Shown: in pieces, positions 42,218-50,696 of the stretch | How the letters are laid out: every line of letters starts with the position of its first letter | Position numbering within the stretch: position 1 is the stretch's first letter | Source: Arthrobacter sp. U41 | GTDB taxonomy: Bacteria; Actinomycetota; Actinomycetes; Actinomycetales; Micrococcaceae | Assembly: GCF_001750145.1 (NCBI RefSeq) | Contig: NZ_CP015732.1 | Coordinates: 1,116,001-1,180,000 of the forward strand | DNA: 64,000 nucleotides | Direction of reading: 5' to 3' | Made by a program: the position numbers and the translations under genes | The notes under the pieces: generated by a model | The model's input: the letters and a program-made list of their open reading frames with translations, nothing else | Told to the model about the DNA's origin: nothing | The model's database searches: none

Positions 42218-42598
42218 CTAGAAGTCGAACAGCTCGCCGAGCCAGCCCTCCTTCTTTTTGGTGCGGCGGCGGTCGTCGTAGCGCGGCTGGTCATAGCGCA
42301 GGCGCTCACGGCGTTCGTCGTGCCGGCGGTCGTCGTAGCGGGGGTCATCCGGTCGCCGTTCCTCCCGGCGCGGGTCCACAGTGTAGAGCGGCGGCGGAAC
42401 GGGGCCGGACGCCACCGGCGGCAGGGGCGGGGCGGCCGGGGCTGAGGAGGCGCCACCCATGGTCTCAGCCACCCGATCCAGGATCTTGTCCAGTTCCCCG
42501 CGGTCCAGCCATACGCCGCGGCACTGGGGGCAGTAATCGATCTCGACACCACTGCGTTCGCTCATGATCAGGTCAATTGAATCCACAGGACATTTCAT
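42218..42598 (-). CDS. zf-TFIIB-type zinc-ribbon protein
   Basis: 126 residues from the ATG at 42598, which has GGGGGAC before it. The N-terminal zinc ribbon MKCPVDSIDLIM, then IDYCPQCRGVWLDRGELDKI is typical of the bacterial zf-TFIIB domain. The middle is Pro/Ala-rich, and the second half is very rich in Arg and Asp (RRPDDPRYDDRRHDERRERL), probably disordered and able to touch nucleic acid. It is in the same direction as the FMN reductase gene, 52 bp downstream. Function unknown. Confidence 0.85.
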   Translation of the reverse strand: MKCPVDSIDLIMSERSGVEIDYCPQCRGVWLDRGELDKILDRVAETMGGASSAPAAPPLPPVASGPVPPPLYTVDPRREERRPDDPRYDDRRHDERRERLRYDQPRYDDRRRTKKKEGWLGELFDF

Positions 42599-42650
42599 GT
42601 CCCCCACAACGACCCGCGGCCCCAAATAGTTCGTTGGGGTGGCCGGCGCG

Positions 42651-43277
42651 TCAGTGGCGGCCCGAAATTCCGGCGAGCAATTGTTCGAACGGCAGCGACT
42701 CGAGGGCAGCCTGTTTCTGCTGCGGCTGCGTTCCCTGCAGCAGACCGACAAACTCCCCTGCTGCCCTGTCGATCCGCGCGGAGAGGGGCGAGCCGCCGTC
42801 GTCGTTGTTGCCCCAGTCCTGGGGTCCGGCAAAGACGGCGGTGTTTGCCGTCCGGGTCCGGAGGTACGTGAACAGGGGACGCATGGCGAAGTCCAGGACC
42901 ATCTGGTGCCGGTCCGTTCCGGCGGTGGCGCCGAGCAGGACCGCCTTGCCCTCGAGGGATTTGGGGTCGAGAACGTCAATGAAGGACTTGAAGAGCCCGC
43001 TGTAGGAGGCGCTGAAGACGGGACTGACGGCGATGATGCCGTCCGAGGCCTCCACCCCGGCGATCACTTCGGCCAGCTTCGGCGCCGCATAGCCGGTGAC
43101 GAAGTTGTTGGCGATATCCACGGCGAGGTCCCGCAGTTCCAGCACCTCGAGCTCAACGGCATAGCCTGCAGCGGCGAGTTGACGTTCCGCGGAGGCGGCC
43201 AGCTGGTCGGCGAGCAGGCGGCTCGACGAGGGAACGCCGAGTCCTGCGGAAAGAACGGTAATGCGGCGGGATTCCAC
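42651..43277 (-). CDS. NADPH-dependent FMN reductase
   Basis: About 208 residues from a GTG at 43277, chosen because GAGGAG lies eight bases before it; a TTG start at 43292 would put the ribosome site inside the gene. A flavodoxin-like fold is seen: ITVLSAGLGVPSSSRLLADQ phosphate loop, then GIIAVSPVFSASYSGLFKSF. The SxSGxxK-like segment binds FMN. It supplies reduced FMN to two-component oxygenases or reduces quinones. No monooxygenase partner is adjacent here. A palindrome lies in the promoter. Confidence 0.85.
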   Translation of the reverse strand: MESRRITVLSAGLGVPSSSRLLADQLAASAERQLAAAGYAVELEVLELRDLAVDIANNFVTGYAAPKLAEVIAGVEASDGIIAVSPVFSASYSGLFKSFIDVLDPKSLEGKAVLLGATAGTDRHQMVLDFAMRPLFTYLRTRTANTAVFAGPQDWGNNDDGGSPLSARIDRAAGEFVGLLQGTQPQQKQAALESLPFEQLLAGISGRH

Positions 43278-43312
43278 GGTGGTACTCCTCAAATCGTTTC
43301 ACGGGCACAGAC

Positions 43313-43343
43313 GTTGGTACATGCGTTTGCATCTACCTGTACA
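43313..43343. promoter_or_regulatory. Nested palindromes in the FMN reductase promoter
   Basis: ATGC-GTTT-GCAT at 43321-43332 is flanked by GTACA (43317-43321) and TGTAC (43338-43342). On the minus strand TTGTACA gives a -35-like hexamer. ATGCAT-type half-sites are common for MarR-family operators, so a flavin or oxidant-linked regulator may bind; none is adjacent. Confidence 0.4.
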
Positions 43344-43474
43344 AGCCCGGGCCCGCGCCGTTTATTCCCGCCGGTGTTGCCCTACCAGTTTTGGACCCCA
43401 AAGGGACAGCATGGCAACCCGAAGTGAGAGCGCAACGAGGGCGGCCTGACGCCGCGGCCGTCGCGTTGAGTCAC

Positions 43475-44335
43475 TCAGAGCAGGACAAAGCCCTCGATGC
43501 AGCTCACCGAGGTGCCGCCGACCCAGATGTCATCCCCCGCTGCGTCGATGTGGACCCGGCCGGCCCGGCCCAGCACCGTTCCCTGCGCCGCAATGTAGGA
43601 CTCCGGCGCCCGGCCGCTGCGGATCAGCCACTCGGCCGCACCGGCGTTGAAGCTGCCGGTGACCGGGTCTTCCGCCGCGGCGTCGCCCGGGACAAACGTG
43701 CGCACTTCGAATCCGACCTCGGATCCGGCGGGATGGGGGCCGATCACGCCGACTTTGAGTCCCGCCATGGCCGCGTAATCGGGCCGGATGGCGAGCACCA
43801 GCTCCGCTGACTCCAGCAGCACACCGGCCCAGTCCGGGCCGTTGACCAGCCAGGACGCGTCCAGCAGCGCCTCCCGCGGCAGCCTCAGTCCGGCGGCGAT
43901 GCGGGCGAGGTCCCGGTCTCCCACCGGACCGGACCGGGTGAGCTGCGGGGCCGCGAAAGCCAGCCGGCCGCCGTCGCGCTTCACCCTGACGAGCCCGGCG
44001 CCGCACTCCTGGACGAGCATGCCGTCCTGCTTGGGTACGCCGCCGGCTTCGAGCCAGGCATGAGCTGAGCCGAGGGTGGGGTGGCCGGCAAAGGGGAACT
44101 CCTCGCTGCCGGTGAAGATCCTGACCCGATAGTCGGCCCGGAGGTCGGTGGGCGGAAGCAGGAACGCGGTTTCAGCGAGGTTCGTCCAGTTGGCGAACTG
44201 CTGCATCACCTCCGCGGTGAGATCCCCGGCGTCGATGACCACGGCCAGCGGATTGCCCCGATAGGGCTCGGCCGAGAATACGTCCACCTGGGCGAAGGGG
44301 CGGAGGCGGGGCGTAGGTGCAGTCTGCGAGGTCAC
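43475..44335 (-). CDS. PhzF-family isomerase/epimerase-like protein
   Basis: 286 residues with the two-domain PhzF/DapF-like fold. The start FAQVDVFSAEPYRGNPLAVV and the catalytic Glu in NLAETAFLLPP are conserved, as is the EFPFAGHPTLGSAHAWLE loop. The second half has AEDPVTGSFNAGAAEWLI. PhzF itself isomerises a phenazine precursor, but most members have unknown substrates and no phenazine genes are nearby. The GTG start lies 65 bp from the divergent DUF1801 gene. Confidence 0.88.
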   Translation of the reverse strand: MTSQTAPTPRLRPFAQVDVFSAEPYRGNPLAVVIDAGDLTAEVMQQFANWTNLAETAFLLPPTDLRADYRVRIFTGSEEFPFAGHPTLGSAHAWLEAGGVPKQDGMLVQECGAGLVRVKRDGGRLAFAAPQLTRSGPVGDRDLARIAAGLRLPREALLDASWLVNGPDWAGVLLESAELVLAIRPDYAAMAGLKVGVIGPHPAGSEVGFEVRTFVPGDAAAEDPVTGSFNAGAAEWLIRSGRAPESYIAAQGTVLGRAGRVHIDAAGDDIWVGGTSVSCIEGFVLL

Positions 44336-44400
44336 TGCCGCAGGCTACCACCGCCACGGGTCCGGCTGACAATGCTTCAGCGGTCTGCGAGACTTCCCGC

Positions 44401-44835
44401 ATGGCTGCGAATAAGACCCAAAACAAGACGACAGCAACCGGCGCGTCCGTCGAGGCGTTTCTCGACGCGGTCGAGCATCCCGTCCGCCGCAAGGACGGCT
44501 TCCGGCTGCTGGAACTGATGTCCGCAATCACGGGGCAGCCGGCAGAGCTGTGGGGTCCGTCGATTGTCGGTTTCGGCCGCTACCACTACAAGTACGCGAG
44601 CGGCCGCGAGGGGGACGCCCCCGCCGTCGGCTTCTCGCCCAGGAAGTCGAGTCTTTCCCTCTACGGGCTGAGCTACGGGCCGGAGTCGGCGGAGCTGCTG
44701 GGGCGGCTGGGGAAGCACAGGACCGGCGCCGGGTGCGTCTACGTCAACAAACTCGACGACATCGACGGGGCCGTGCTGGCAGAGTTGATCCGGCACGGCT
44801 ACCGCCACGTGACCACAGCCCTGCACCAGACCTAG
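44401..44835 (+). CDS. DUF1801-family protein
   Basis: 144 residues from the ATG at 44401; the frame is open upstream into the PhzF promoter. The core is the YdhG/DUF1801 fold: FLDAVEHPVRRKDGFRLLEL, then GFGRYHYKYASGREGD and KLDDIDGAVLAELIRHGY. The family binds unknown ligands and may be linked to metal or stress responses. It seems to be a single-gene transcript. The C-terminus faces a repeat-containing gap before rplI. Confidence 0.85.
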   Translation: MAANKTQNKTTATGASVEAFLDAVEHPVRRKDGFRLLELMSAITGQPAELWGPSIVGFGRYHYKYASGREGDAPAVGFSPRKSSLSLYGLSYGPESAELLGRLGKHRTGAGCVYVNKLDDIDGAVLAELIRHGYRHVTTALHQT

Positions 44836-44857
44836 GCGCCTCCAACCTACTCCAGCA

Positions 44858-44916
44858 ACGCGGGGTCATTTAGCGCCCGTAACGCCGCCCCCTTTGGGCC
44901 GTAGATGACCCCGCGT
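44858..44916. repeat. 12-bp inverted repeat around a 35-bp GC-rich loop
   Basis: ACGCGGGGTCAT (44858-44869) is exactly complementary to ATGACCCCGCGT (44905-44916). It lies in the gap between two convergent genes. It looks like a dispersed intergenic palindrome or a bidirectional terminator without T-run. Confidence 0.5.
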
Positions 44917-44920
44917 CGGC

Positions 44921-44978
44921 GTTAAAAGCGGAAAGCCTCCGCGTCCGGTTCCCAAGTGGGATCCGAAGGCGGGGGCCT
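44921..44978 (-). terminator. Imperfect hairpin after rplI
   Basis: On the minus strand GCCCCCGCCTTCGGATCCCA folds on a partly matching arm (44935-44958) with a few mismatches, followed by TTTCC and TTTT near 44921-44934. It lies 36 bp past the rplI stop and ends the ribosomal operon. Confidence 0.65.
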
Positions 44979-45011
44979 TCCAGCAGTTCAGGACTGCAGA
45001 GCCGGTGAGGG

Positions 45012-45464
45012 CTACTTGCCTGCGACTACGTCGAGTTCGATCACAGCGGCAACGTCGTTGTGCAGACGGACGTTGGCCTGGTAGGAACCAACCGACTTGA
45101 TGTGCGTCGGCAGTTCAACCTTGCGCTTGTCGATGCGGCCAAGGCCAGCGGCCTCAACAGCGTCGGCCACGTCGCCCTGCTTGACGGTGCCGAACAGGCG
45201 TCCGGTCTCGCCAGCCTTGACAACGAGCTTGACCGGCTTGGCGGAGAGTGCAGCGGCCTGCTTCTGAGCGTCTTCCAGGGAAGCGTGCTCGCGGGCGGCG
45301 CGGGCAGTCTTGATGGACTCAACCTGCTTCTCGCCACCCTTGGACCAGGTCAGAGCGAAGTTGCGGGGCAGCAGGTAGTTACGTGCGTAACCGTCCTTGA
45401 CCTCGACAACATCGCCTGCAGCACCGAGACCGGTTACTTCGTGGGTCAGTATGAGCTTTGCCAT
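45012..45464 (-). CDS. rplI: Ribosomal protein bL9
   Basis: 150 residues, normal length. The N-terminal domain [20 protein letters not shown] with [17 protein letters not shown] is the bL9 signature; a long helix ([20 protein letters not shown]) links it to the C-terminal domain [20 protein letters not shown]. It binds 23S rRNA at the base of the L1 stalk. It is the last gene of the rpsF-ssb-rpsR-rplI operon, 17 bp after rpsR, and is followed by a hairpin. Confidence 0.97.
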   Translation of the reverse strand: MAKLILTHEVTGLGAAGDVVEVKDGYARNYLLPRNFALTWSKGGEKQVESIKTARAAREHASLEDAQKQAAALSAKPVKLVVKAGETGRLFGTVKQGDVADAVEAAGLGRIDKRKVELPTHIKSVGSYQANVRLHNDVAAVIELDVVAGK

Positions 45465-45481
45465 GTTAGTTAATCCCTTCC

Positions 45482-45721
45482 TTAGCCGCGGCCAGCGCCG
45501 GAGTAAGGCAGCAGAGCAACTTCGCGGGCGTTCTTGATTGCCTGGGCGATCTTGCGCTGTTCCTGCACCGTGACGCCAGTGACGCGACGGGCGCGGATCT
45601 TTCCGCGGTCGGAGATGAACTTGCGCAGCAATGCTACGTCCTTGTAGTCGATGACAGTGATGTCAGCGGCCTTCAAGGGGTTGGACTTTGGTTTGGGCTT
45701 ACGGAGTTCAGCCTTAGCCAT
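45482..45721 (-). CDS. rpsR: Ribosomal protein bS18
   Basis: 79 residues from the ATG at 45721, with AGGAG before it. The core [20 protein letters not shown] and the [20 protein letters not shown] segment are standard. The N-terminus ([16 protein letters not shown]) lacks the cysteines of zinc-binding S18 paralogs, so it is the zinc-independent form; with a second S18 elsewhere this would suggest zinc-dependent switching. It forms a pair with S6 on the 30S platform. It lies in the order rpsF-ssb-rpsR-rplI. Confidence 0.96.
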   Translation of the reverse strand: MAKAELRKPKPKSNPLKAADITVIDYKDVALLRKFISDRGKIRARRVTGVTVQEQRKIAQAIKNAREVALLPYSGAGRG

Positions 45722-45846
45722 CGTGGAGCTCCTATTCGATGGAGCCCGTGGATATTGATCCACGGGATGGTGGTGATCCGACGCCGGTCAGCGCCCGTCC
45801 GCCTTGCGGCGTTCCGGCGGGTTCCGTCGTCGGACCTTGATGTTGT

Positions 45847-46446
45847 TTAGAAGGGAGGTTCGGAATCCGGGCCGTTGCCCCAGCCACCGCCTGCATTGCT
45901 GACACCGGGCGTGGCCCAGGGGTCATCCTGCTGTGCGGGCTGCTGGTTGCCGCCCCAGGTTCCGCCCGAGTTGCCGCCCTGGTTTGAACCAGAGCCGCCG
46001 CCGAAGCCGCCACCGCTGTTGCCGCCGGCACCGCCGCCGAAGCCGCCCTGGGCGCCGTTGCCGGCACCCCCACCGCCGGAGCGCTGGGTGCGGTTGACCT
46101 TGGCGTTGGCGTAGCGCAGGCTGGGGCCGATTTCATCGACCTCAAGCTCGATAACGGTGCGCTTCTCGCCTTCTTTGGTTTCGTAGGAACGGCTCTTCAG
46201 CCGGCCGGAAACAATCACGCGCATGCCCTTGGTCAGGGATTCGGCGACGTTCTCGGCTGCTTCACGCCATACCGACGCGCGGAGGAACAGGGTTTCCCCG
46301 TCCTTCCACTCATTGGACTGGCGGTCGAAGGTGCGGGGAGTAGATGCGATGGTGAAATTCGCTACTGCCGAACCTGACGGTGTGAACCTCAGTTCGGGGT
46401 CACTGGTGAGATTACCGATGACCGTAATAGTGGTTTCGCCTGCCAT
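45847..46446 (-). CDS. ssb: Single-stranded DNA-binding protein
   Basis: 199 residues. The OB-fold (residues 1-110) starts [20 protein letters not shown] and includes [20 protein letters not shown]; the linker is Gly/Asn/Gln-rich, and the acidic tip ends in DSEPPF, the partner-binding tail of SSB. It protects single-stranded DNA and recruits replication and repair proteins. It lies between rpsF and rpsR as usual. The gap to rpsR is 125 bp, longer than normal for this operon, and codes for nothing I can see. Confidence 0.96.
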   Translation of the reverse strand: MAGETTITVIGNLTSDPELRFTPSGSAVANFTIASTPRTFDRQSNEWKDGETLFLRASVWREAAENVAESLTKGMRVIVSGRLKSRSYETKEGEKRTVIELEVDEIGPSLRYANAKVNRTQRSGGGGAGNGAQGGFGGGAGGNSGGGFGGGSGSNQGGNSGGTWGGNQQPAQQDDPWATPGVSNAGGGWGNGPDSEPPF

Positions 46447-46501
46447 CTACTGCCTCCTTGTTCGTTCCTGCGGGGTGAAGAGTGAAAATCGAGAGCTGAA
46501 A

Positions 46502-46807
46502 TTACTCAGCAACAACCTTCTGTACTTCGGGGCGGGTGATCTTGGTGCGCATGATGGTCTCATTGAGGCTCAGCTGGCGATCAAGTTCCTTGGCGGTAGC
46601 CGGCTCAGCGGTGAAGTTCACCACGGCGTAGATACCTTCAGTCTTCTTCTGGATTTCGTAAGCCAGGCGACGGCGGCCCCAGATGTCAACCTTTTCGATG
46701 GTTCCACCATCGGTCGTGATGACGTTCAGGAACTTCTGAAGCGTTGGCTCAACGGTACGCTCTTCGACCTCGGGGTCGATGATTACCATCAATTCGTAAG
46801 GACGCAT
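46502..46807 (-). CDS. rpsF: Ribosomal protein bS6
   Basis: 101 residues from the ATG at 46807, with AGGAGG eleven bases upstream. The start [20 protein letters not shown] and the [20 protein letters not shown] segment are the S6 signature. It binds S18 and 16S rRNA. It is the first gene of the operon, and its 5' leader has two hairpins that may serve feedback by the S6:S18 complex. A GTG or ATG four codons further up is possible but less well placed. Confidence 0.96.
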   Translation of the reverse strand: MRPYELMVIIDPEVEERTVEPTLQKFLNVITTDGGTIEKVDIWGRRRLAYEIQKKTEGIYAVVNFTAEPATAKELDRQLSLNETIMRTKITRPEVQKVVAE

Positions 46808-46836
46808 ATGTGAACCCACCTCCTTTGGGCTAAGCG

Positions 46837-46907
46837 GTTACGGCATTTCCGTAACAGGAGGTTCATTTGCGGTGCCATGTGCCCGCTTCGCCCCCAGGAA
46901 CGGGGGC
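46837..46907 (-). promoter_or_regulatory. Structured 5' leader of rpsF, candidate S6:S18 site
   Basis: Two hairpins lie upstream of rpsF: GTTACGG/CCGTAAC (46837-46855), 30 bases before the ATG, and GCCCCC/GGGGGC (46890-46907). The first includes CCG, which is conserved in S6:S18-binding leaders of other bacteria. The match is too short to be sure. Confidence 0.35.
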
Positions 46908-47048
46908 AGGGCGCAGCACAGACTTCAACAGCTTAGTGCATCGGGGCCGGATTCCGCGATTCCATCCCCGTCCAGGGTAGGCGCGGCCTGCGGCGCTCCG
47001 GAAGCGAAGCCGGCCGCCATGTGGACAACCCTGTGCCATGATCGGGGC

Positions 47049-47732
47049 ATGAGATCCGGCCCCACGATCCGCGACAATCCCCGGCCGGTCCGGCGCAGCC
47101 GGCTGCGCCTGGCGGTTATGCTCCTCGCCGGGGTGCTCGCGGCCGCGGCGGCCGGCCAGGCCGGGCACTGGGTGGAGGCCCCCGCGGTTGGCTGGGGCAG
47201 CGCCTCGTTGACCTACGTCGTCTGGGTCTGGCTGGCGATCGGCCGCTTCAACCCGGCCGAAACCCGGGCGCATGCCACCGCAGAGGATCCTTCACGCAGC
47301 ATCACCGACCTGCTGATCCTGGCGGCCAACGTCGCCAGCCTCGGCGCTGTGGCCGCCGTCGTCGTTGATTCCCACGCCGGCGACGGCGGATCCCGTTTCG
47401 GCGGCGGACTCCTGGCACTGGGGTCGGTGGCCCTGTCCTGGCTACTGGTGCAGACGCTGTTCACGCTGCGGTACGCCGAGCTCTACTACAGCACGGGCGG
47501 GAAGGCCGGGCCGGCAGTGGGCGGCATAGATTTCAACCAGGAAGGACCCCCGCAGTACACCGACTTCGCCTACCTCGCCACGAGCCTCGGTATGACCTAC
47601 CAGGTCTCGGACACTGCCCTGCAGAGCCACGGCATCCGGGCGGAAGCCCTCAAGCACAGCCTGTTGTCCTACCTCTTTGGCACCGTCATCCTGGCCACGA
47701 CGATCAGCCTCGTCATCAGCCTGGCCTTCTGA
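47049..47732 (+). CDS. DUF1345-family membrane protein
   Basis: 227 residues from the ATG at 47049. There are about five membrane helices (LRLAVMLLAGVLAAAAAGQA, then YVVWVWLAIGRF and LLVQTLFTLRYAELYY). The conserved core FNQEGPPQYTDFAYLATSLG, then MTYQVSDTAL is the mark of DUF1345 proteins, whose job is unknown. It is divergent from rpsF. The last helix, GTVILATTISLVISLAF, ends exactly at the C-terminus. Confidence 0.88.
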   Translation: MRSGPTIRDNPRPVRRSRLRLAVMLLAGVLAAAAAGQAGHWVEAPAVGWGSASLTYVVWVWLAIGRFNPAETRAHATAEDPSRSITDLLILAANVASLGAVAAVVVDSHAGDGGSRFGGGLLALGSVALSWLLVQTLFTLRYAELYYSTGGKAGPAVGGIDFNQEGPPQYTDFAYLATSLGMTYQVSDTALQSHGIRAEALKHSLLSYLFGTVILATTISLVISLAF

Positions 47733-48047
47733 AAGCGTGAGGGGCCCACAGCCCGTCCGTCCTTGCCTGCATCGGGCATCCGAAGATTTTCGGGCCGGAA
47801 AACGAGTAGCGGACATGAAAACTACTCGACTTCCGTCGATGCCCTACTCGACTATCCGTGTGGCCTAGGCCGCCGGCAGAGCCCCGGCTTATATTTGCTG
47901 TCAGTATCACCAGCGGACGAACCTTCCGCGACAAGTCCGCGGACTCATCGCCGCGCTTGCCGCGGGCAACCCTGGTGAGGACCGTATCGGGAGTGCCGGC
48001 CTGATGAACAACAGAGCACGGTCTCTCCTCCAACGGACGGGGACCGC
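47733..48047. other. 315-bp gap with CGAGTAG/CTACTCG repeats
   Basis: No gene is supported. CGAGTAG at 47803-47809 and CTACTCG at 47822-47828 form an inverted repeat, and CTACTCGACT occurs twice as a direct repeat (47822-47831 and 47844-47853). The cluster lies about 200 bp before the GT4 fragment. It looks like an operator region for the surface-glycan genes that follow. Confidence 0.5.
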
Positions 48048-48203
48048 ATGCCTGAAGAGCGCCGCAGCGAGAAGAGCCTCGATGACGCCGCGCGAATTCT
48101 GGTCTATCCCCATGAGCTGGCGCTGGGCGGCAGCCATGTCAACGCCTTCGAGCTGGCGGGCGCCGCACGCGACCTGAGGCGTGAAGCGGTGGCGCTGGCA
48201 TAG
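48048..48203 (+). pseudogene. Truncated N-terminus of a GT4-type glycosyltransferase
   Basis: From the ATG at 48048 (GGACGGGG upstream) the frame gives 51 residues and ends with TAG. After a polar start the sequence reads ILVYPHELALGGSHVNAFEL and then AGAARDLRR, the typical donor-side start of GT4 enzymes including the GG-S loop. The rest of the enzyme (about 300 residues) is missing, since an intact, unrelated gene begins 15 bp later. It is either a stump left by deletion or, less likely, a small protein that kept its start. Confidence 0.65.
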
Positions 48204-48218
48204 GAATGGAGTGTAGTG

Positions 48219-49124
48219 ATGATTGGTGCAGTATCGGGCGGCTCAGAGCTGACCGTCCTGACCCCGAGTTACCGACCCGACGCCGAGTTGTGCGCTGACC
48301 TGAATCGTTCGGTGATGGAACTGACAGACGACGTCGAACACCACATCGTAGTCCCGCATAGTGACCGGAAGTACTTCAGCGCAATGGAGGGGAGGCGAAC
48401 CTTCGTCCACGACGTAGGCGAGTTCCTGCCTCGCCACCTGGTGAAAACTCCCGGCACAAACGTCTGGGTGAACGCGCTCCGCCCGTGGCCTCCCGTGCGC
48501 GGCTGGATCGCCCAGCAGCTCGTGAAGCTCTCTGCAGCGGCCTCTTTCGACGCCAGGGGCGTGCTGCTGATGGACTCCGACATGGTGCTGATCCGCAGGA
48601 CCTCCCTGGACTCCTTCATGCAGAACGGGAATCCAGCGTTTTACCGCAACCCCGGGGCGGTTCATGCAGGTCTTCCCATGCACCGCAGATGGCACGAAAC
48701 CTCCCGTTCATTATTGGGGTTGGCGCCGCCCCCGGCGGAAAATCTCCCCGACTACATCAGTTGGCCGTGCCTTTGGGAACCCGAAATTGTGCGCGGTCTG
48801 CTTTCCATGGTCGAGGCACAGACGGGCCGGACCTGGGCCACGGCCATCGGCAGCCAACTCCACTTCTCGGAAATGATTCTTTACGGGGTGTACGTGGACG
48901 AGGTCCTGGGCGGACGGGAATCAACCACGTCCGGCATGAAGAGCGTCGTCTATTCGGAGGAACGCCCGCTGGGCCCGGCGGAACTGTCCGCCTTGCTGGC
49001 CGGCGTCGTGTCCGACGATCTTGCCGTCATGATTTCGGCGAAGTCGGGAACCGACCTGAACCATCGCCGGCAGGCCCTGGCCGACGTCCGGGTCGCGCTG
49101 GCCGACGAAAGGAAGAGGGCCTGA
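48219..49124 (+). CDS. DUF6492-like putative glycosyltransferase
   Basis: About 301 residues; ATG at 48219 (GGAG seven bases before it), with a GTG just upstream. The N-terminus has a GT-A-like start ELTVLTPSYRPDAELCADLN and a DSD metal motif in RGVLLMDSDMVLIRR. A His/Trp-rich middle (MHRRWHETSRSLLGL) and HFSEMILYGVYVDEVLGG follow. These features fit the DUF6492 family of putative sugar transferases in surface-polysaccharide loci. Its stop is three bases from the next glycosyltransferase start. Substrates are unknown. Confidence 0.78.
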   Translation: MIGAVSGGSELTVLTPSYRPDAELCADLNRSVMELTDDVEHHIVVPHSDRKYFSAMEGRRTFVHDVGEFLPRHLVKTPGTNVWVNALRPWPPVRGWIAQQLVKLSAAASFDARGVLLMDSDMVLIRRTSLDSFMQNGNPAFYRNPGAVHAGLPMHRRWHETSRSLLGLAPPPAENLPDYISWPCLWEPEIVRGLLSMVEAQTGRTWATAIGSQLHFSEMILYGVYVDEVLGGRESTTSGMKSVVYSEERPLGPAELSALLAGVVSDDLAVMISAKSGTDLNHRRQALADVRVALADERKRA

Positions 49125-49126
49125 GA

Positions 49127-50362
49127 ATGGGCACCATACAGCGACTGACCGACATCGCATCGCGGATGAAGCGGGACGGCACCGGGGACCTCTTTCGGCG
49201 GGGAACGCGAAAAATCGCCCAGAAGGCCGGGGACTGGCTGAGCTGGGCCGAACTGGACCTCCCCCTGCGGCCGGAGGACATTGCAGATCCAGAAACGGTC
49301 CGCCGCCCGACGGACTATCCCGTGAAGGAGGGCAGCCTGCACATTGGGTGGGTCTGCACTCCGCCTGGAGCCGGATCAGGAGGGCATACCACCCTCTTCC
49401 GCATGGTCGAGGGCCTGGAGCGGCACGGCCACAACTGCACGCTGTTCCTGTACGACGTCAACTCCGACGATGTCACCCGCCATGAGGAAGTGATTCGGCG
49501 GTGCTGGCCCGGGATGAAGGCGGCCATCACGTCGGCAACGCCCCGCATCGACGGGGTTGATGCGGTGGTGGCAAGTTCCTGGCAGACGGCTCATGTGGTG
49601 GCGTCCCGGGTTGCCACTCCCATTCGCCGGTTCTACTTTGTCCAGGACTATGAACCCTATTTCTATCCGCGCGGTTCCCTCTACACACTCTCGGAGCTGT
49701 CCTATCACCTGGGGCTGGGCCTTATCGCCCTGGGCGACATGGTGGCGACGCAGCTTCAGAAGGAATCGGGTCTCGCGCCGGCCCTGACGGTCCCGTTTGG
49801 CTGCGACACGGACGTGTACCGGATCCTGGATGAGTCCCGCAGCCCGGCGTCGCGGAACGGCGTTGTCTTTTATGCCAAGCGGAGCAACGACCGCAGGGGA
49901 TACCTGCTGGCCCGGCTGGCGCTGGAACGCTTCCACGAGCTGCACCCGGACGAGGAAATCCATGTCTACGGCGACCGCGTGGCGAACTGGGCTATTCCGG
50001 TGACCAATCACGGGAATCTCACCCCGGCTGAACTGAACGAACTCTACAACCGCGCCAAGGCCGGTCTGGTGATGTCATTTACCAACATCTCCCTCGCCGC
50101 AGAGGAACTCCTGGCCGCCGGCTGCAGGCCGGTCCTCAACGACTCGGCCCTGGCCCGGGCCGATCTTCCCGGACCAGCAGCCGTTTGGGCCCGGCCGACC
50201 CCCGCAGGCCTGGCCGCCGCGCTCTCGTCCCTGGTCGACGACCGGACCCTTACAGCCGCTCCCGCCGCGCCATTTCAGGTCAGGCCGGGCTGGGGCCAGA
50301 CCCAGGCCATGGTGGCGGGTGTGATCGAATCGGCCTGCAAAGGTGTCCTGAGCCGCGGATGA
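49127..50362 (+). CDS. WsaF-like glycosyltransferase
   Basis: 411 residues. After about 60 basic and polar residues the first Rossmann domain begins at LHIGWVCTPPGAGSGGHTTL and includes FYFVQDYEPYFYPRGS, the hallmark of WsaF-type rhamnosyltransferases. The second domain has VVFYAKRSNDRRGYLLARLA and the donor region FTNISLAAEELLAAGCRPVL with the conserved Glu-Glu. It would add a sugar to a surface glycan in the cytoplasm. It starts just after the DUF6492-like gene, so the pair is coupled. Confidence 0.85.
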   Translation: MGTIQRLTDIASRMKRDGTGDLFRRGTRKIAQKAGDWLSWAELDLPLRPEDIADPETVRRPTDYPVKEGSLHIGWVCTPPGAGSGGHTTLFRMVEGLERHGHNCTLFLYDVNSDDVTRHEEVIRRCWPGMKAAITSATPRIDGVDAVVASSWQTAHVVASRVATPIRRFYFVQDYEPYFYPRGSLYTLSELSYHLGLGLIALGDMVATQLQKESGLAPALTVPFGCDTDVYRILDESRSPASRNGVVFYAKRSNDRRGYLLARLALERFHELHPDEEIHVYGDRVANWAIPVTNHGNLTPAELNELYNRAKAGLVMSFTNISLAAEELLAAGCRPVLNDSALARADLPGPAAVWARPTPAGLAAALSSLVDDRTLTAAPAAPFQVRPGWGQTQAMVAGVIESACKGVLSRG

Positions 50363-50513
50363 GCAGGGCCCTAAACTCTGCGCTGGAAACAGTGATCTCT
50401 GAAAACGTCTTGTCAATGCGGGCTGTGCGGGTGGCGCTATCTGAGTAGGATGGCGCACAGGCCGGCCCTGCCGGCCCCTCCCACGAAGACCTTCAAGCTT
50501 TGAAGGGGTTCCT

Positions 50514-50693
50514 ATGGTTAAGTTCGGAAATCTGGTCCCTGAGCTTCCGGGGCGGACCAAGAGCTTCGCCCGCGTAATGAATACGCCGCACTGGGTGCGC
50601 AACCCGGGCACCGACGGTCGGGACCGCGTCACCGATCCGATTCACAGCACACGCGGCGCCGGTATCCTGGCACAACTCATTCGAGGGGTATAG
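50514..50693 (+). CDS. Unrecognised 59-residue ORF
   Basis: ATG at 50514 has GAAGGGG six bases upstream, and the frame ends with TAG at 50691-50693, three bases before the next ATG. It reads MVKFGNLVPELPGRTKSFAR and ends ILAQLIRGV. It is basic, without signal peptide or membrane span. The ribosome site of the downstream secreted protein (GAGGGG) lies inside its last codons, so the two may be coupled. I know no family for it; it may also be the remnant of a longer gene. Confidence 0.45.
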   Translation: MVKFGNLVPELPGRTKSFARVMNTPHWVRNPGTDGRDRVTDPIHSTRGAGILAQLIRGV

Positions 50694-50696
50694 CCC

